Shown here: positions 1 through 8,463 of the stretch, piece by piece
Layout: each line of letters starts with the position of its first letter
How positions within the stretch are numbered: position 1 is the stretch's first letter
Source: Alphaproteobacteria bacterium
GTDB taxonomy: Bacteria > Pseudomonadota > Alphaproteobacteria > JAUHZC01
NCBI GenBank assembly: GCA_023898725.1
Contig: CP060236.1
Span: 1,043,461-1,107,460 of the forward strand
Length of the DNA stretch: 64,000 nucleotides
Reading direction: 5' to 3'
Notes under the pieces: generated by a model
What the model was told of the DNA's origin: nothing
Databases searched by the model: none
What the model saw: the letters and a program-made list of their open reading frames with translations, nothing else
Translations under genes and position numbers: made by a program

Positions 1-265
1 GTGGATCTAGCGTTTCTTCTCCAAGAATAAATGTATGCTTCCAAAACTCGCGCCTCCCCAGAATGCGCGTGATCGGCTCACCCAAGGCCAACCGCCCCAG
101 TTTGTTGTCAATTTCGGTCATTTGTGGGACACTCAAAGTCATGTGCATGTTCTGCTGATGGATGTGGTCAGGCAATACCTTCAGCACCTCACCTATTATA
201 AGGCGCACGTGCCTGCGATTCAACGAGGGTGGCGCATTGCGTAAGATATCAGCGGGAGTAACCAC
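1..265 (-). CDS. prmC: Peptide chain release factor N5-glutamine methyltransferase (N-terminal part, cut by window edge)
   Basis: PrmC methylates the glutamine of the GGQ motif in release factors, so its position directly after prfA fits. About 88 residues are readable before the window edge. They hold the diagnostic PrmC hinge: GEPITRILGRREFW, followed by F-x-LG-x-ETLDP, which leads into the SAM-binding domain outside the window. The preceding helical N-domain matches the family in length. I place the start at a GTG at 265-263, five bases beyond the prfA stop, because no ATG lies nearby in frame. The exact start is uncertain; the family call is firm. It probably shares a transcript with prfA and hisS. 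Confidence 0.85.
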   Translation of the reverse strand, partial: MVTPADILRNAPPSLNRRHVRLIIGEVLKVLPDHIHQQNMHMTLSVPQMTEIDNKLGRLALGEPITRILGRREFWKHTFILGEETLDP

Positions 266-270
266 CTGCT

Positions 271-1374
271 TTAAACCTGAGACTCTGTGCCTGTTCCCAT
301 ATCAAGATCTGCCAGCAAGTTTGCCTGATGATCAATAATGAGTGCATCAATAAGTTCATCCAAAGCCAAGCCCATCAACACAACGTCTAGTTTATACAGC
401 GTCAAATTAATTCGGTGATCAGTGACGCGCCCTTGGGGAAAGTTATACGTACGAATACGTTCTGAGCGATCGCCCGTTCCCACTTGACTGCGGCGCTCGG
501 CAGCGCGTGCCGAGTCACGCTTGTTACGCTCATATTCATAAAGACGGGCACGCAAAATTTTCATGGCGCGATCACGGTTTTTATGTTGTGATTTCTCATC
601 TTGCTGTGTCACAACAATGTTTGTTGGTAAATGCGTAATACGAATGGCGCTTTCCGTTTTGTTCACGTGCTGTCCCCCAGCACCCGAAGCACGATACGTA
701 TCTACGCGAATATCCTTATCACTAATCGAGACATCAATATCCTCAACCTCAGGAAGAACGGCAACCGTTGCGGCAGAGGTATGAATACGCCCTTGGGTTT
801 CTGTGGCAGGAACACGCTGCACACGATGGGTGCCAGACTCAAATTTTAAAAGCGCAAACACATTTTTACCCTTCACATTCAATATAGCCTCGCGAACCCC
901 CCCCATTTCAGCATCACTGATGCTAATAACCTCGGTTTTCCATCCTTTTACCTCAGCGTAGCGTTGGTACATATTCAATAAGTTCCCGGCAAATAGGGCA
1001 GCTTCCTCCCCTCCCGCTCCTGCCCGCACTTCAATAATAGCACTTTTTTCATCGGCTTCGTCTTTTGGCAAAAGCATAATACGGATGCTTTCATCAAGTT
1101 TTGTCATATTTTTGCGCAGCTGATGAATTTCCTGATCTGCAAGATCACGCATTTCTTTGTCTTGTGCCTTATCCATCAAAATATATTCCATATCCGCAAT
1201 GTCAGCAGAAACTTTCAGGTAATCCTTGATAGAATCCGCCGCAGCCGTTAGGTCAGAATATTCCTTGGAAAGAAGAGCAAACTCTTTAGGGTCATCGCAT
1301 CCTTTTGCTAACGTTTGTGCCAAAAAGGCGTGGCGTGCAAGCACGGTCCGAAATTTATCAGCATTACTACTCAT
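271..1374 (-). CDS. prfA: Peptide chain release factor 1
   Basis: RF1 recognises UAA and UAG stop codons and triggers peptide release on the ribosome. The 367-residue protein has normal RF1 length. The anticodon-like PAT tripeptide sits near residues 189-191 in the context [15 protein letters not shown], and the catalytic GGQ loop near 231-236 (GAGGQHVN). The PAT tripeptide separates it from RF2, which carries SPF. Its ATG overlaps the hisS stop codon in an ATGA arrangement and prmC follows within a few bases, so hisS-prfA-prmC looks like one translationally coupled unit. Confidence 0.97.
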   Translation of the reverse strand: MSSNADKFRTVLARHAFLAQTLAKGCDDPKEFALLSKEYSDLTAAADSIKDYLKVSADIADMEYILMDKAQDKEMRDLADQEIHQLRKNMTKLDESIRIMLLPKDEADEKSAIIEVRAGAGGEEAALFAGNLLNMYQRYAEVKGWKTEVISISDAEMGGVREAILNVKGKNVFALLKFESGTHRVQRVPATETQGRIHTSAATVAVLPEVEDIDVSISDKDIRVDTYRASGAGGQHVNKTESAIRITHLPTNIVVTQQDEKSQHKNRDRAMKILRARLYEYERNKRDSARAAERRSQVGTGDRSERIRTYNFPQGRVTDHRINLTLYKLDVVLMGLALDELIDALIIDHQANLLADLDMGTGTESQV

Positions 1375-2615
1375 AATACAGTTTCCTCGAGCCTATTTTG
1401 TGAAAGATCATCCATCGCAAGGCGTACCCGGTAACCAGAGCGCATATGCTTAAGCTCAGCTATTCCAGAGACGAATTCGTCGCTTCCAACAATCATTGCA
1501 TGAGAAACAGAAAGCTTATCAATTTTCTTCAACAACTTTCCTGGATTCCCCCCCGAAACAAGCTCGATACGCATTCCCCGATCACGAAGTGATTGGGCTA
1601 AAACGACACCTTGCTCTAAAAATTCTTCACCTAAGATACCAAGACCCAGCCCACAGGGACTATCAGGAGTGTAGTTATGCAACAACATAAGGCGTTCGAG
1701 GCCAGCAGCCCATCCCACCCCGGGAATATGGGGCCCTCCCATGGTTTGACACAAACCATCATAGCGGCCCCCACCAAGAATTGTTCCTTGCCCTCCGCCT
1801 TCTTGGATCACATATTCGAATGTTGTGTGCACATAGTAATCAAGGCCACGGACAATTAAGGGATTCACTGTATAAGGAATGCTCAACTTTGTTAGCATGT
1901 TTTGAACACCATCAAAGTGCTTCTTTGCTGCATCACTCAAGTAATCACCATATGCAGGGGCATCATCAAAAAGAGCCCGATCCTGAGGCGCTTTTGAATC
2001 AAGAATGCGCAACGGATTTTTTATAAGACGGATTTTTGAATCCTCTGACAGCCGATCACTATAGCGACTAAAGTAGCCAACCAACGCCTGCGTAAAAGCT
2101 TCGCGCGAAGGGACATCTCCCAAGGTATTGATATGCAAAGCACACTTGTCGTGCAACGATAGAGCACGCAAGTACCTATCGGCAGCTGTAATGACTTCAA
2201 CATCAGCTTCCATACCGGCAACACCTATGAGCTCAACACCCAACTGGTGGAACTGGCGATAGCGACCTTTTTGGGGGCGATCATAACGAAACATAGGACC
2301 TGAGTAATGATAACGTAAAGGAAGCGATTGCGTTAAACCATTTGAAACAACAGCACGCATCACCGCAGCCGTTCCCTCTGGACGCAGTGTTAGCCTATCC
2401 CCCCCTCGATCAGGAAAAGTGTATGTTTCCTTGGTTACAATGTCGGATACCTCACCTACGTGATCAAAGATCGACGCAAATTCAATGATGGGCGTGCTCA
2501 TCTGCGCATATCCGTAGCGAGATAGAACCGATCGTGCTAAATCAAGAAGATGCGTGTAGTGACGCATTTTGTCAGGCAGAAAATCGTGGGTTCCGCGAAC
2601 AGGTTGCAACATCAT
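1371..2615 (-). CDS. hisS: Histidyl-tRNA synthetase
   Basis: This class II synthetase charges tRNA-His. The 414-residue protein opens with [11 protein letters not shown], typical of bacterial HisRS. Motif 2 is visible near residues 106-128 ([19 protein letters not shown]). The histidine-binding signature [13 protein letters not shown] lies near 256-268 and a GGGRYDGL motif 3 region follows. A C-terminal anticodon-binding domain completes the enzyme. It heads the hisS-prfA-prmC minus-strand unit and is divergent from psd across 170 bp. Two adjacent ATG codons are possible starts; the first is used. Confidence 0.97.
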   Translation of the reverse strand: MMLQPVRGTHDFLPDKMRHYTHLLDLARSVLSRYGYAQMSTPIIEFASIFDHVGEVSDIVTKETYTFPDRGGDRLTLRPEGTAAVMRAVVSNGLTQSLPLRYHYSGPMFRYDRPQKGRYRQFHQLGVELIGVAGMEADVEVITAADRYLRALSLHDKCALHINTLGDVPSREAFTQALVGYFSRYSDRLSEDSKIRLIKNPLRILDSKAPQDRALFDDAPAYGDYLSDAAKKHFDGVQNMLTKLSIPYTVNPLIVRGLDYYVHTTFEYVIQEGGGQGTILGGGRYDGLCQTMGGPHIPGVGWAAGLERLMLLHNYTPDSPCGLGLGILGEEFLEQGVVLAQSLRDRGMRIELVSGGNPGKLLKKIDKLSVSHAMIVGSDEFVSGIAELKHMRSGYRVRLAMDDLSQNRLEETVL

Positions 2616-2718
2616 AAAAAGCCATATAATACAAGGTTTTTTTATCTCAGGCCAGTACGCTTGTCACGCAAAAAGTATCGATGACAGCACGCTAGCTGAA
2701 AATTCGCCGTACTCTTTC

Positions 2719-2747
2719 TTGGCAAATGCGTGATAGTTTGCTAGATT
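2719..2747 (+). promoter_or_regulatory. Candidate sigma-70-type promoter for psd-pssA
   Basis: TTGGCA (2719-2724) and TAGATT (2742-2747) are separated by 17 bp in the hisS/psd divergent gap, about 38 bp before the psd ATG. This is a match by eye only. Confidence 0.35.
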
Positions 2748-2785
2748 CAAACCCATAAGCTATCTTTTTTTTCTGGCGATCACTC

Positions 2786-3478
2786 ATGTTTTTATCCTTT
2801 CTTTCCCCCATGCATGCAGACGGGTGGCGTTTTGTTCTACCAGGTGTCGTGCTATGTTTTCTTAGCTTTCGCTGGGATTTCCCCTACGTTGGTTTTGTTT
2901 GCACGGTGATAACCTTTTGGTGTGCCTACTTTTTTCGCAATCCCTCACGGTCTGTTCCTCAAAATGAAGGGTTAGTTCTTTCACCCGCAGATGGAAAAGT
3001 ATCTGCTATTGCACACGTTTCTCCCCCTGCAGAGCTTGGTCTTGATGCAAAGGAAAAGTGGGTACGTGTCAGTATTTTTCTTAATATCTTTAACGTTCAC
3101 GTTAATCGTATTCCCCTTGAAGGGAAATTGAAAAAAATTGTTTACAACAAGGGAAAATTTGTAAATGCCTCATTGGATAAAGCAAGTGAGCATAATGAAC
3201 GCAATGGCTTAGTAATTGAATCTCATGGCAAACTTACATACGCATGCGTCCAAATCGCCGGCCTTATCGCACGTCGGATTCGCTGTGATGTAACAACAGG
3301 AACAAACCTTATTTCAGGGCAATATTTTGGTCTGATACGATTTGGAAGTCGTGTTGACGTTTATTTTCCAGCACATTACGTGCCTCAAGTAAGTATTGGC
3401 CAAACGGCTATTGCAGGAGAGACAGTTCTATTTAACATGCACGCTCCTCAAACAGCACTGATCGGCAAAACTATCTAG
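2786..3478 (+). CDS. psd: Phosphatidylserine decarboxylase proenzyme
   Basis: Converts phosphatidylserine to phosphatidylethanolamine at the inner membrane. The 230-residue protein is the short archaeal/alphaproteobacterial form. It has hydrophobic segments within the first 50 residues, a SPADG motif near 66-70, and NVHVNRIP near 103-110. A C-terminal FGS triplet lies near 186-188 in RFGSRVDVYFP. The serine of that motif is the expected self-cleavage site that generates the pyruvoyl group. pssA starts two bases after its stop, so substrate-making and substrate-using enzymes are cotranscribed. Confidence 0.96.
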   Translation: MFLSFLSPMHADGWRFVLPGVVLCFLSFRWDFPYVGFVCTVITFWCAYFFRNPSRSVPQNEGLVLSPADGKVSAIAHVSPPAELGLDAKEKWVRVSIFLNIFNVHVNRIPLEGKLKKIVYNKGKFVNASLDKASEHNERNGLVIESHGKLTYACVQIAGLIARRIRCDVTTGTNLISGQYFGLIRFGSRVDVYFPAHYVPQVSIGQTAIAGETVLFNMHAPQTALIGKTI

Positions 3479-3479
3479 C

Positions 3480-4343
3480 ATGAAATTTGACTTTCCACGC
3501 ATTAAAAAATTTTCCAAAAACTTCCGTAAGGGAATCAAACGATTTCAAGGTATGCACCCAAAGTTGAGCGCACGCATGCCACAAAGTGCACGCTTTCACC
3601 GTGGCCGATTTCACCTTAACCACAATATTATCAGACATGTCCCTAATATGGCCACAGTACTTGCTTTGTGCAGTGGCTTAACAAGCATTCGCTTTGCCTA
3701 TGTCGGACAAGGGAGACTGGCCCTTTTGGCGATTCTTCTTGCCGCTGTGTTCGACTTAATGGATGGTAGGCTTGCACGAATCTTAGGCGCCTCTAGTGAA
3801 TTTGGTGCAGAACTAGACTCTCTTTCAGATTTTGTGTCTTTTGGTGCAGCACCCACACTAATTATCTATTTTCTTTCTTTGCATCATTTGGGAAGTTTGG
3901 GATGGTCTTTTTGTCTTTTTTTCTCCGTTTGTTCTGGATTCCGTTTAGCGCGTTTTAACATAATGACACGCACCGCCAGTCGCAAAAACCAAACTGCTGA
4001 TGACTATTTTGTTGGCGTTCCTGCTCCTATGGGTGCTCTTATGGCTTTGCTTCCTTATTTTTGCGCCCTCGCCCTTGAATTAACACCGGATCATGTGCCC
4101 CTTGTTATTCTCGTTATAACAGTTGTAGGATCTGGTATTTTGATGATTTCTCATATTCCAACGTATACATCAAAAAACATCAGCATGCCCCGTGAAAAAC
4201 TCCCACTGATCCTTATTGCCTCAGGCCTAACACTGGCTGCTCTTTTTACAGCACCGTGGCGGGTGCTATCTATTGCAGGAATTGTATACGCTGCATCCAT
4301 TGGTGTGACTGGTTACAAATACAGACGATCAATGCGCCGTTGA
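3480..4343 (+). CDS. pssA: CDP-diacylglycerol--serine O-phosphatidyltransferase
   Basis: Makes phosphatidylserine from CDP-diacylglycerol and serine, feeding psd immediately upstream. The CDP-alcohol phosphotransferase signature is complete between residues 92 and 117: D-x2-DG-x2-AR-x8-G-x3-D-x3-D. The first ~50 residues are unusually basic, with many Lys, Arg and His, before the first membrane helix at about 55; the rest is a multi-span membrane protein. The 3' end overlaps the convergent rsmE gene by 15 bp. The basic leader could be real or could mark a later start. Confidence 0.95.
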   Translation: MKFDFPRIKKFSKNFRKGIKRFQGMHPKLSARMPQSARFHRGRFHLNHNIIRHVPNMATVLALCSGLTSIRFAYVGQGRLALLAILLAAVFDLMDGRLARILGASSEFGAELDSLSDFVSFGAAPTLIIYFLSLHHLGSLGWSFCLFFSVCSGFRLARFNIMTRTASRKNQTADDYFVGVPAPMGALMALLPYFCALALELTPDHVPLVILVITVVGSGILMISHIPTYTSKNISMPREKLPLILIASGLTLAALFTAPWRVLSIAGIVYAASIGVTGYKYRRSMRR

Positions 4344-5063
4344 TCTCCCCAAAATATAGCCAATTAGAACGGGTAAGGCTGTTTCGGCACGCATGATAGG
4401 AGTATTTACGTGAACCAGCTCTGCGTTAGTTTCATGAAAAAAAGCCCATTCTTCCTGAGAAAATCCCCCTTCTGGACCCACTATCAGAAGAGACTTTTGA
4501 TTGAGTGGGTAAGAATGATTTGTGAGATTGCGGCCAATACCTACGGGGTTTTTTTCAGCACCAACAATAACCTTGGAATTTGGAGACTCCAGCACCGCAT
4601 CCCTTAAATTTGCCTCCGTCACAACAGTAGGAATACGCAGTCGGCCACATTGCTCCACAGACTCACGGATGATTTTTGAAAGTCTGTCCAAACGTATCGT
4701 GTAATTCTGACTCCGATCCATTCGAACAATAAAAATCTTTTGTACGCCACATTGCGTTGCCATCGCAACCATATCCTCTACCAATTGCGGTCTAATAAGA
4801 GGAATTACAACGTCAAGACCATGATACACTGAAATCCTCGAGGAATACCTTTCCATTAACTCACAACAAACGCACACACGTGATACGGATTTAATAACAG
4901 CACGCCACTCGCCCGATTTTTCATTAAAAAGGGCAATTTCCATTCCTGGTTTTGCACGCAAAACCGAAGAAAGATAAATGACCTCATTGCCCTCAAGGGC
5001 TATTACCTGTCCTTTTTCATACAAAGGACCATCAAACCACAAGCGGTATTTTCTCATAGTCAT
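4329..5063 (-). CDS. rsmE: 16S rRNA (uracil-1498-N3)-methyltransferase
   Basis: RsmE methylates U1498 of 16S rRNA in the decoding region. The SPOUT-type knot motifs are clear near the C-terminus: LIVGPEGGFSQEEW, then MRAETALPVLI. The N-terminal PUA-like domain starts MRKYRLWFDGPL, where family members usually begin. I chose the ATG at 5063 rather than a TTG at 5078 that would add five residues; the ATG at 5057 is also possible. It stands alone on the minus strand between pssA, which it overlaps tail to tail, and ubiA, which diverges from it. Confidence 0.92.
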   Translation of the reverse strand: MTMRKYRLWFDGPLYEKGQVIALEGNEVIYLSSVLRAKPGMEIALFNEKSGEWRAVIKSVSRVCVCCELMERYSSRISVYHGLDVVIPLIRPQLVEDMVAMATQCGVQKIFIVRMDRSQNYTIRLDRLSKIIRESVEQCGRLRIPTVVTEANLRDAVLESPNSKVIVGAEKNPVGIGRNLTNHSYPLNQKSLLIVGPEGGFSQEEWAFFHETNAELVHVNTPIMRAETALPVLIGYILGRSTAH

Positions 5064-5098
5064 AACGTAGACGACCAAACAATTCTGTGTTTTATTAG

Positions 5099-5983
5099 AT
5101 GCTACAGAATACGGATTTCAGTGTGAATTTCAAAGCCCTTTATTTACTCATGCGGTTGAATCGCCCAATTGGTTTTTTTCTTCTTTGGTGGCCATGTGTG
5201 TGGGGATTGCTTTTAGCAGGAAGCCTCAAAAATATTGCACTTCCTCAATGGCCTCTTCTTTTGACTGTGTCGATCGGTGCCCTTTTAACACGGACATTGG
5301 GCTGCATAATCAACGATATCACTGATTGCCGTATTGATGCCCAGGTGGAACGAACAAAAAACCGTCCGCTTGCTAAGGGTAGTATCTCCCTCCTACAAGC
5401 AAAAATCGTGGGTGCAACTCTTGCTTTTGGAGCTTTCATCACTCTTCTCTTTTTGCCGCCGCAAACGTATCTGATTGCGCTTATCGCAGCAGGACTAATT
5501 GTTCTTTATCCTTTTGCAAAACGCTTTACATCTTACCCACAGGTAGTGCTGGCATTCACCATGAATATGGGACTTCTTCTCACCTATGTGGGAGCAACAG
5601 GATCTCTTAATATCCCCATTAGCGTGTGGTTGGCCTATTGTGCGGCCGGAGCCTGGACATTAGGTTATGATACAATTTACGCTATGCAAGACGCTGAGGA
5701 CGATAAAAAACTGCGCATTGGATCAACAGCCCTTCTCGGAGATACAGGAGCCAAACGCCTGATTTTGCTTAGCTACACCCTCAGTTCTCTTTTACTGTCA
5801 TTAATTCCCCTCTTTACGGAAGTATCGCGAAACTTTATTTCTGGCCTTATCTTGTGGGTGGTTTTTCTGATGTGGCAATTTTTTCGTGTCATTTATAAAA
5901 ATGACCTAACACTTGATGACCTCTTTCACAGCAATGGTTATGGTGCGATTTTTTTAGGGCTCGCCTTTGGACTTCTTAACTAG
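5099..5983 (+). CDS. ubiA: 4-hydroxybenzoate polyprenyltransferase
   Basis: Attaches the polyprenyl tail to 4-hydroxybenzoate in ubiquinone synthesis. It is a 294-residue polytopic membrane protein. Both Asp-rich motifs that bind Mg-prenyl diphosphate are present: NDITDCRID near 72-80 with NRPL following, and YDTIYAMQDAEDDK near 190-203. The length is normal. With ubiE at 44495-45244 and a COQ9-like protein at 29039-29581, this indicates a ubiquinone-based respiratory chain. Confidence 0.96.
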   Translation: MLQNTDFSVNFKALYLLMRLNRPIGFFLLWWPCVWGLLLAGSLKNIALPQWPLLLTVSIGALLTRTLGCIINDITDCRIDAQVERTKNRPLAKGSISLLQAKIVGATLAFGAFITLLFLPPQTYLIALIAAGLIVLYPFAKRFTSYPQVVLAFTMNMGLLLTYVGATGSLNIPISVWLAYCAAGAWTLGYDTIYAMQDAEDDKKLRIGSTALLGDTGAKRLILLSYTLSSLLLSLIPLFTEVSRNFISGLILWVVFLMWQFFRVIYKNDLTLDDLFHSNGYGAIFLGLAFGLLN

Positions 5984-6398
5984 CACGTATATTCTTGCCA
6001 CAGCAAGTACCTGTATTTACGCGGCATACACAGATATACGCTGGCAATCCATTAACCATATCTCCTGGATTATACTAGCTATTTTGGGGATTTTATTTGG
6101 CTGGGGGAACTTCTCTTCTTCTTACCTTATCATCGTGGCAATACCACTTGGAATCTACGCCATTAACAGAGTATTCCATCACAGCATCGGGACAGGTGAT
6201 CTCTTGTTTATCGGTGCGGGGAGCCTCCATCTTACTCCCCATTTTTGGGGGTTTTTTTACATGATCTCAGGAGTTTTGGGACTCTTCCTCTGGAGTTATT
6301 ACCGCATACGGTTTCCACACATAAAAAATATTCGAATCCCTCTTGTCCCTGCTCTTGGATTAGGTCTACAGTGGTGTATATTAAGTCAACAAGGATGA
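5967..6398 (+). CDS. A24-family prepilin-peptidase-like membrane protein
   Basis: A short polytopic protein of about 143 residues. It carries the two aspartates that define the A24 aspartyl peptidases: YTDIR (Asp about residue 23) and GTGD (Asp about residue 78). It is the CpaA-like short form without the N-terminal methylase domain. The readable start is a TTG at 5967, inside the last codons of ubiA, so the two genes overlap by 17 bp and are probably translationally coupled. No pilin or secretion genes lie nearby, so its substrate is unknown. GTGDLLF replaces the usual GxGDxKL. Confidence 0.72.
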   Translation: MDFLTSTYILATASTCIYAAYTDIRWQSINHISWIILAILGILFGWGNFSSSYLIIVAIPLGIYAINRVFHHSIGTGDLLFIGAGSLHLTPHFWGFFYMISGVLGLFLWSYYRIRFPHIKNIRIPLVPALGLGLQWCILSQQG

Positions 6399-6405
6399 GG
6401 CCGCT

Positions 6406-7062
6406 ATGAAACTTGCCGATTTCTCACACAAGCTTATCCGTGGACCTGAATCAGGGGAAGCAACAGGGGCGATTATTTTTCTTCATGGATACGGTTCCAA
6501 TGGCCATGATATGATTTCTCTTGCAGATCACTGGATTAATGACCACCCAACACTTGCCTACATTGCCCCGAACGCACCAACGCATCATGAATCAAGTGCC
6601 TTCGGCTATCAGTGGTTTTCACTACAGGACCGCTCGCACACTGCCTTGATGGATGGACTTGCCCACACAACAGCCTCCCTGAATAGCCTTATAGATGACG
6701 TTACAAAAGCATGGAAAATCCCCAGTCATCGTATTGTTCTCGTTGGGTTTTCCCAAGGCTGTATGTTAGGGATTTACCATGGCCTTTACAGCAAACATAT
6801 ATTTGGGGGTGTTATTGGGTTTAGCGGACGGGTGATTCCCAATAATTATATCGCGCCTTTACACAAGCCCCCTCTCCTGCTTATTCACGGGGGTGACGAT
6901 GATGTGGTCCTACCTGAGGATTACCATGAGGGGCTTGGGTATCTCCATGAACACCGCGTTGGCTACGAAGCACTTTTTCGCCCCCACCTTGGACACAATA
7001 TTGATGAGGCTGGCATTCAAGCAAGTCGCCGTTTTCTCAACCGAATTTTTCAGACACGTTAA
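6406..7062 (+). CDS. Phospholipase/carboxylesterase, alpha/beta hydrolase fold
   Basis: A soluble serine hydrolase of 218 residues in the carboxylesterase/lysophospholipase (YpfH, APT-like) group. Visible parts are an oxyanion-loop region IFLHGYGSNGHD near 24-35, the nucleophile elbow GFSQG with Ser at about 116, an aspartate in IHGGDDDVV near 165, and His at about 197 in LGHNID. This gives a full catalytic triad. It follows the A24 gene by 7 bp and precedes mdh by 19 bp, so it belongs to the ubiA-mdh run. The natural substrate cannot be read from sequence. Confidence 0.88.
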   Translation: MKLADFSHKLIRGPESGEATGAIIFLHGYGSNGHDMISLADHWINDHPTLAYIAPNAPTHHESSAFGYQWFSLQDRSHTALMDGLAHTTASLNSLIDDVTKAWKIPSHRIVLVGFSQGCMLGIYHGLYSKHIFGGVIGFSGRVIPNNYIAPLHKPPLLLIHGGDDDVVLPEDYHEGLGYLHEHRVGYEALFRPHLGHNIDEAGIQASRRFLNRIFQTR

Positions 7063-7081
7063 TACTGATTGGAGACATATC

Positions 7082-8038
7082 ATAGCACACCGTCATAGAA
7101 TTGGCTTTATCGGAGCAGGAAATATTGGAGGAACAGCAGCACTTTTAGCTTGTGTTGAGAAACTTGGGTCAATTGTTTTGTTTGATATTAATCAAGGGGT
7201 AGCCAAGGGAAAAGCTCTTGATATTGCACAATCTCTGCCCATCCAAAACATTTCTAGTACGGTAATTGGAACGGCAAACCCCAAGGATTTAGCCGGCTGT
7301 AGTGTAGTAATTGTGACAGCTGGCATTCCACGCAAAGCAGGAATGAGCCGTGACGATCTCCTTGATATCAACGCAAAAATAATGAAAAGCTGTGCTATCA
7401 TGGTACGGGAAAATTGCCCGGATGCATTTTGTATTATCATCACGAACCCTCTTGATGCAATGGTATGGGCCTTTGCAAAAATATCAGGACTTCCAGCACA
7501 CATGGTCATTGGCATGGCTGGTATTCTTGACACAGCGCGCTATCGATATTTTCTGAGCCTTGCGCTCAAATGTGATCCTTGTCAAATTCAGACGCTCGTC
7601 CTTGGTGGTCACGCAGATGCGATGCTCCCACTGCCCTCGCACACGACAGTTGCCGGGATCCCTCTCCAACACTATATCGACACGCAAATGATCACATGGC
7701 CCGAACATGATAAAATTGTCAACCGCACACGTATGGGAGGAGGTGAAATTGTCGGCCTTTTAGAAAATGGGTCAGCCTACCATGCACCCGCCGCTGCGGC
7801 TTTGCAAATGGCACGTTCATACCTATTCGATGAACGAAAATGCCTACCTTGTGCTGTTTATCAAGATGAAATTTTGGGTGTACGCGATATTTATGCCGGC
7901 CTTTCTGTGGTAATATCGGGAAATGGCGCTCGAGACGTTATCATACCAACACTAACTGCAGATGAAGAAGAGCAGTTGCGCACCTCATTAAAAGGTGTGG
8001 AAAACCTTATCCAGCAAATAAAGCCCCATGTGTACTAA
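7082..8038 (+). CDS. mdh: Malate dehydrogenase, apparently starting at AUA
   Basis: NAD-dependent malate dehydrogenase of the LDH-like bacterial type, a TCA-cycle enzyme. Seen are the Rossmann loop GFIGAGNIGG at the N-terminus, the mobile loop RKAGMSRDDLL with substrate arginines, a GMAGILDTARYRYFL helix, and catalytic His in LGGHADAMLP. Homologues begin about seven residues before the GxGxxG loop. Here that point is an ATA codon at 7082-7084 (ATA GCA CAC), preceded by GGAG at 7071-7074 with a seven-base gap. The nearest in-frame ATG upstream (7004) lies deep inside the previous gene and would add 26 atypical residues. From 7082 the protein is 318 residues, normal for the family. Confidence 0.93.
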   Translation: MAHRHRIGFIGAGNIGGTAALLACVEKLGSIVLFDINQGVAKGKALDIAQSLPIQNISSTVIGTANPKDLAGCSVVIVTAGIPRKAGMSRDDLLDINAKIMKSCAIMVRENCPDAFCIIITNPLDAMVWAFAKISGLPAHMVIGMAGILDTARYRYFLSLALKCDPCQIQTLVLGGHADAMLPLPSHTTVAGIPLQHYIDTQMITWPEHDKIVNRTRMGGGEIVGLLENGSAYHAPAAAALQMARSYLFDERKCLPCAVYQDEILGVRDIYAGLSVVISGNGARDVIIPTLTADEEEQLRTSLKGVENLIQQIKPHVY

Positions 8039-8076
8039 TACTGTTATATTTTTTCAATAACAAAAAGGACTCTCTC

Positions 8077-8463
8077 ATGAAGCATCGTATAATGCGTATT
8101 TTTATTGCTATTCCAGGGATTCTCGCTGGCATTTTCAGTTGTGCTGCCTGCCCAATGTGCTTTCCAGTCTATGCCTCTTTAGTAACCTTTTTAGGCATTG
8201 ATCATAGCACTGCCGATGTATATCTGTTGGTGATTATGTACGTATCGTTGGCTACCAGCTTATGGCTTATGTATACATCTGCTCGCCAGAAACGGGCAGG
8301 ATGGGGCATTTTTTTTATTGCGTTTGGTGCAGCAGCCCTCGTTGTATATGCAAAGATCAATAACATGCCCTTTACTCTTTATCTCTCCCTTGCGATTTAT
8401 TTTGGATCTTTTATTTTTAGCAAATATACTCTGAGAAAATTTGTTCACCGTACGCTTAGTTAA
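8077..8463 (+). CDS. Small four-helix membrane protein with CxxCxxC motif, MerC/MerT-like
   Basis: A 128-residue, very hydrophobic protein with about four membrane helices. At the end of the first helix it has SCAACPMCFP, a cysteine cluster resembling the metal-binding cysteines of MerC or MerT mercury transporters. No merR, merA or other mer gene is nearby, so a mercury role is not supported; a general metal or thiol function is possible. An AAGGA ribosome site sits before the ATG. Its last four bases overlap the convergent MATE gene. The family assignment is tentative. Confidence 0.6.
   Translation: MKHRIMRIFIAIPGILAGIFSCAACPMCFPVYASLVTFLGIDHSTADVYLLVIMYVSLATSLWLMYTSARQKRAGWGIFFIAFGAAALVVYAKINNMPFTLYLSLAIYFGSFIFSKYTLRKFVHRTLS

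Noticed and set aside
6893..7081. N-terminal extension of the malate dehydrogenase frame
   Set aside because: These residues come from the esterase gene read in another frame, and MDH homologues do not have them.
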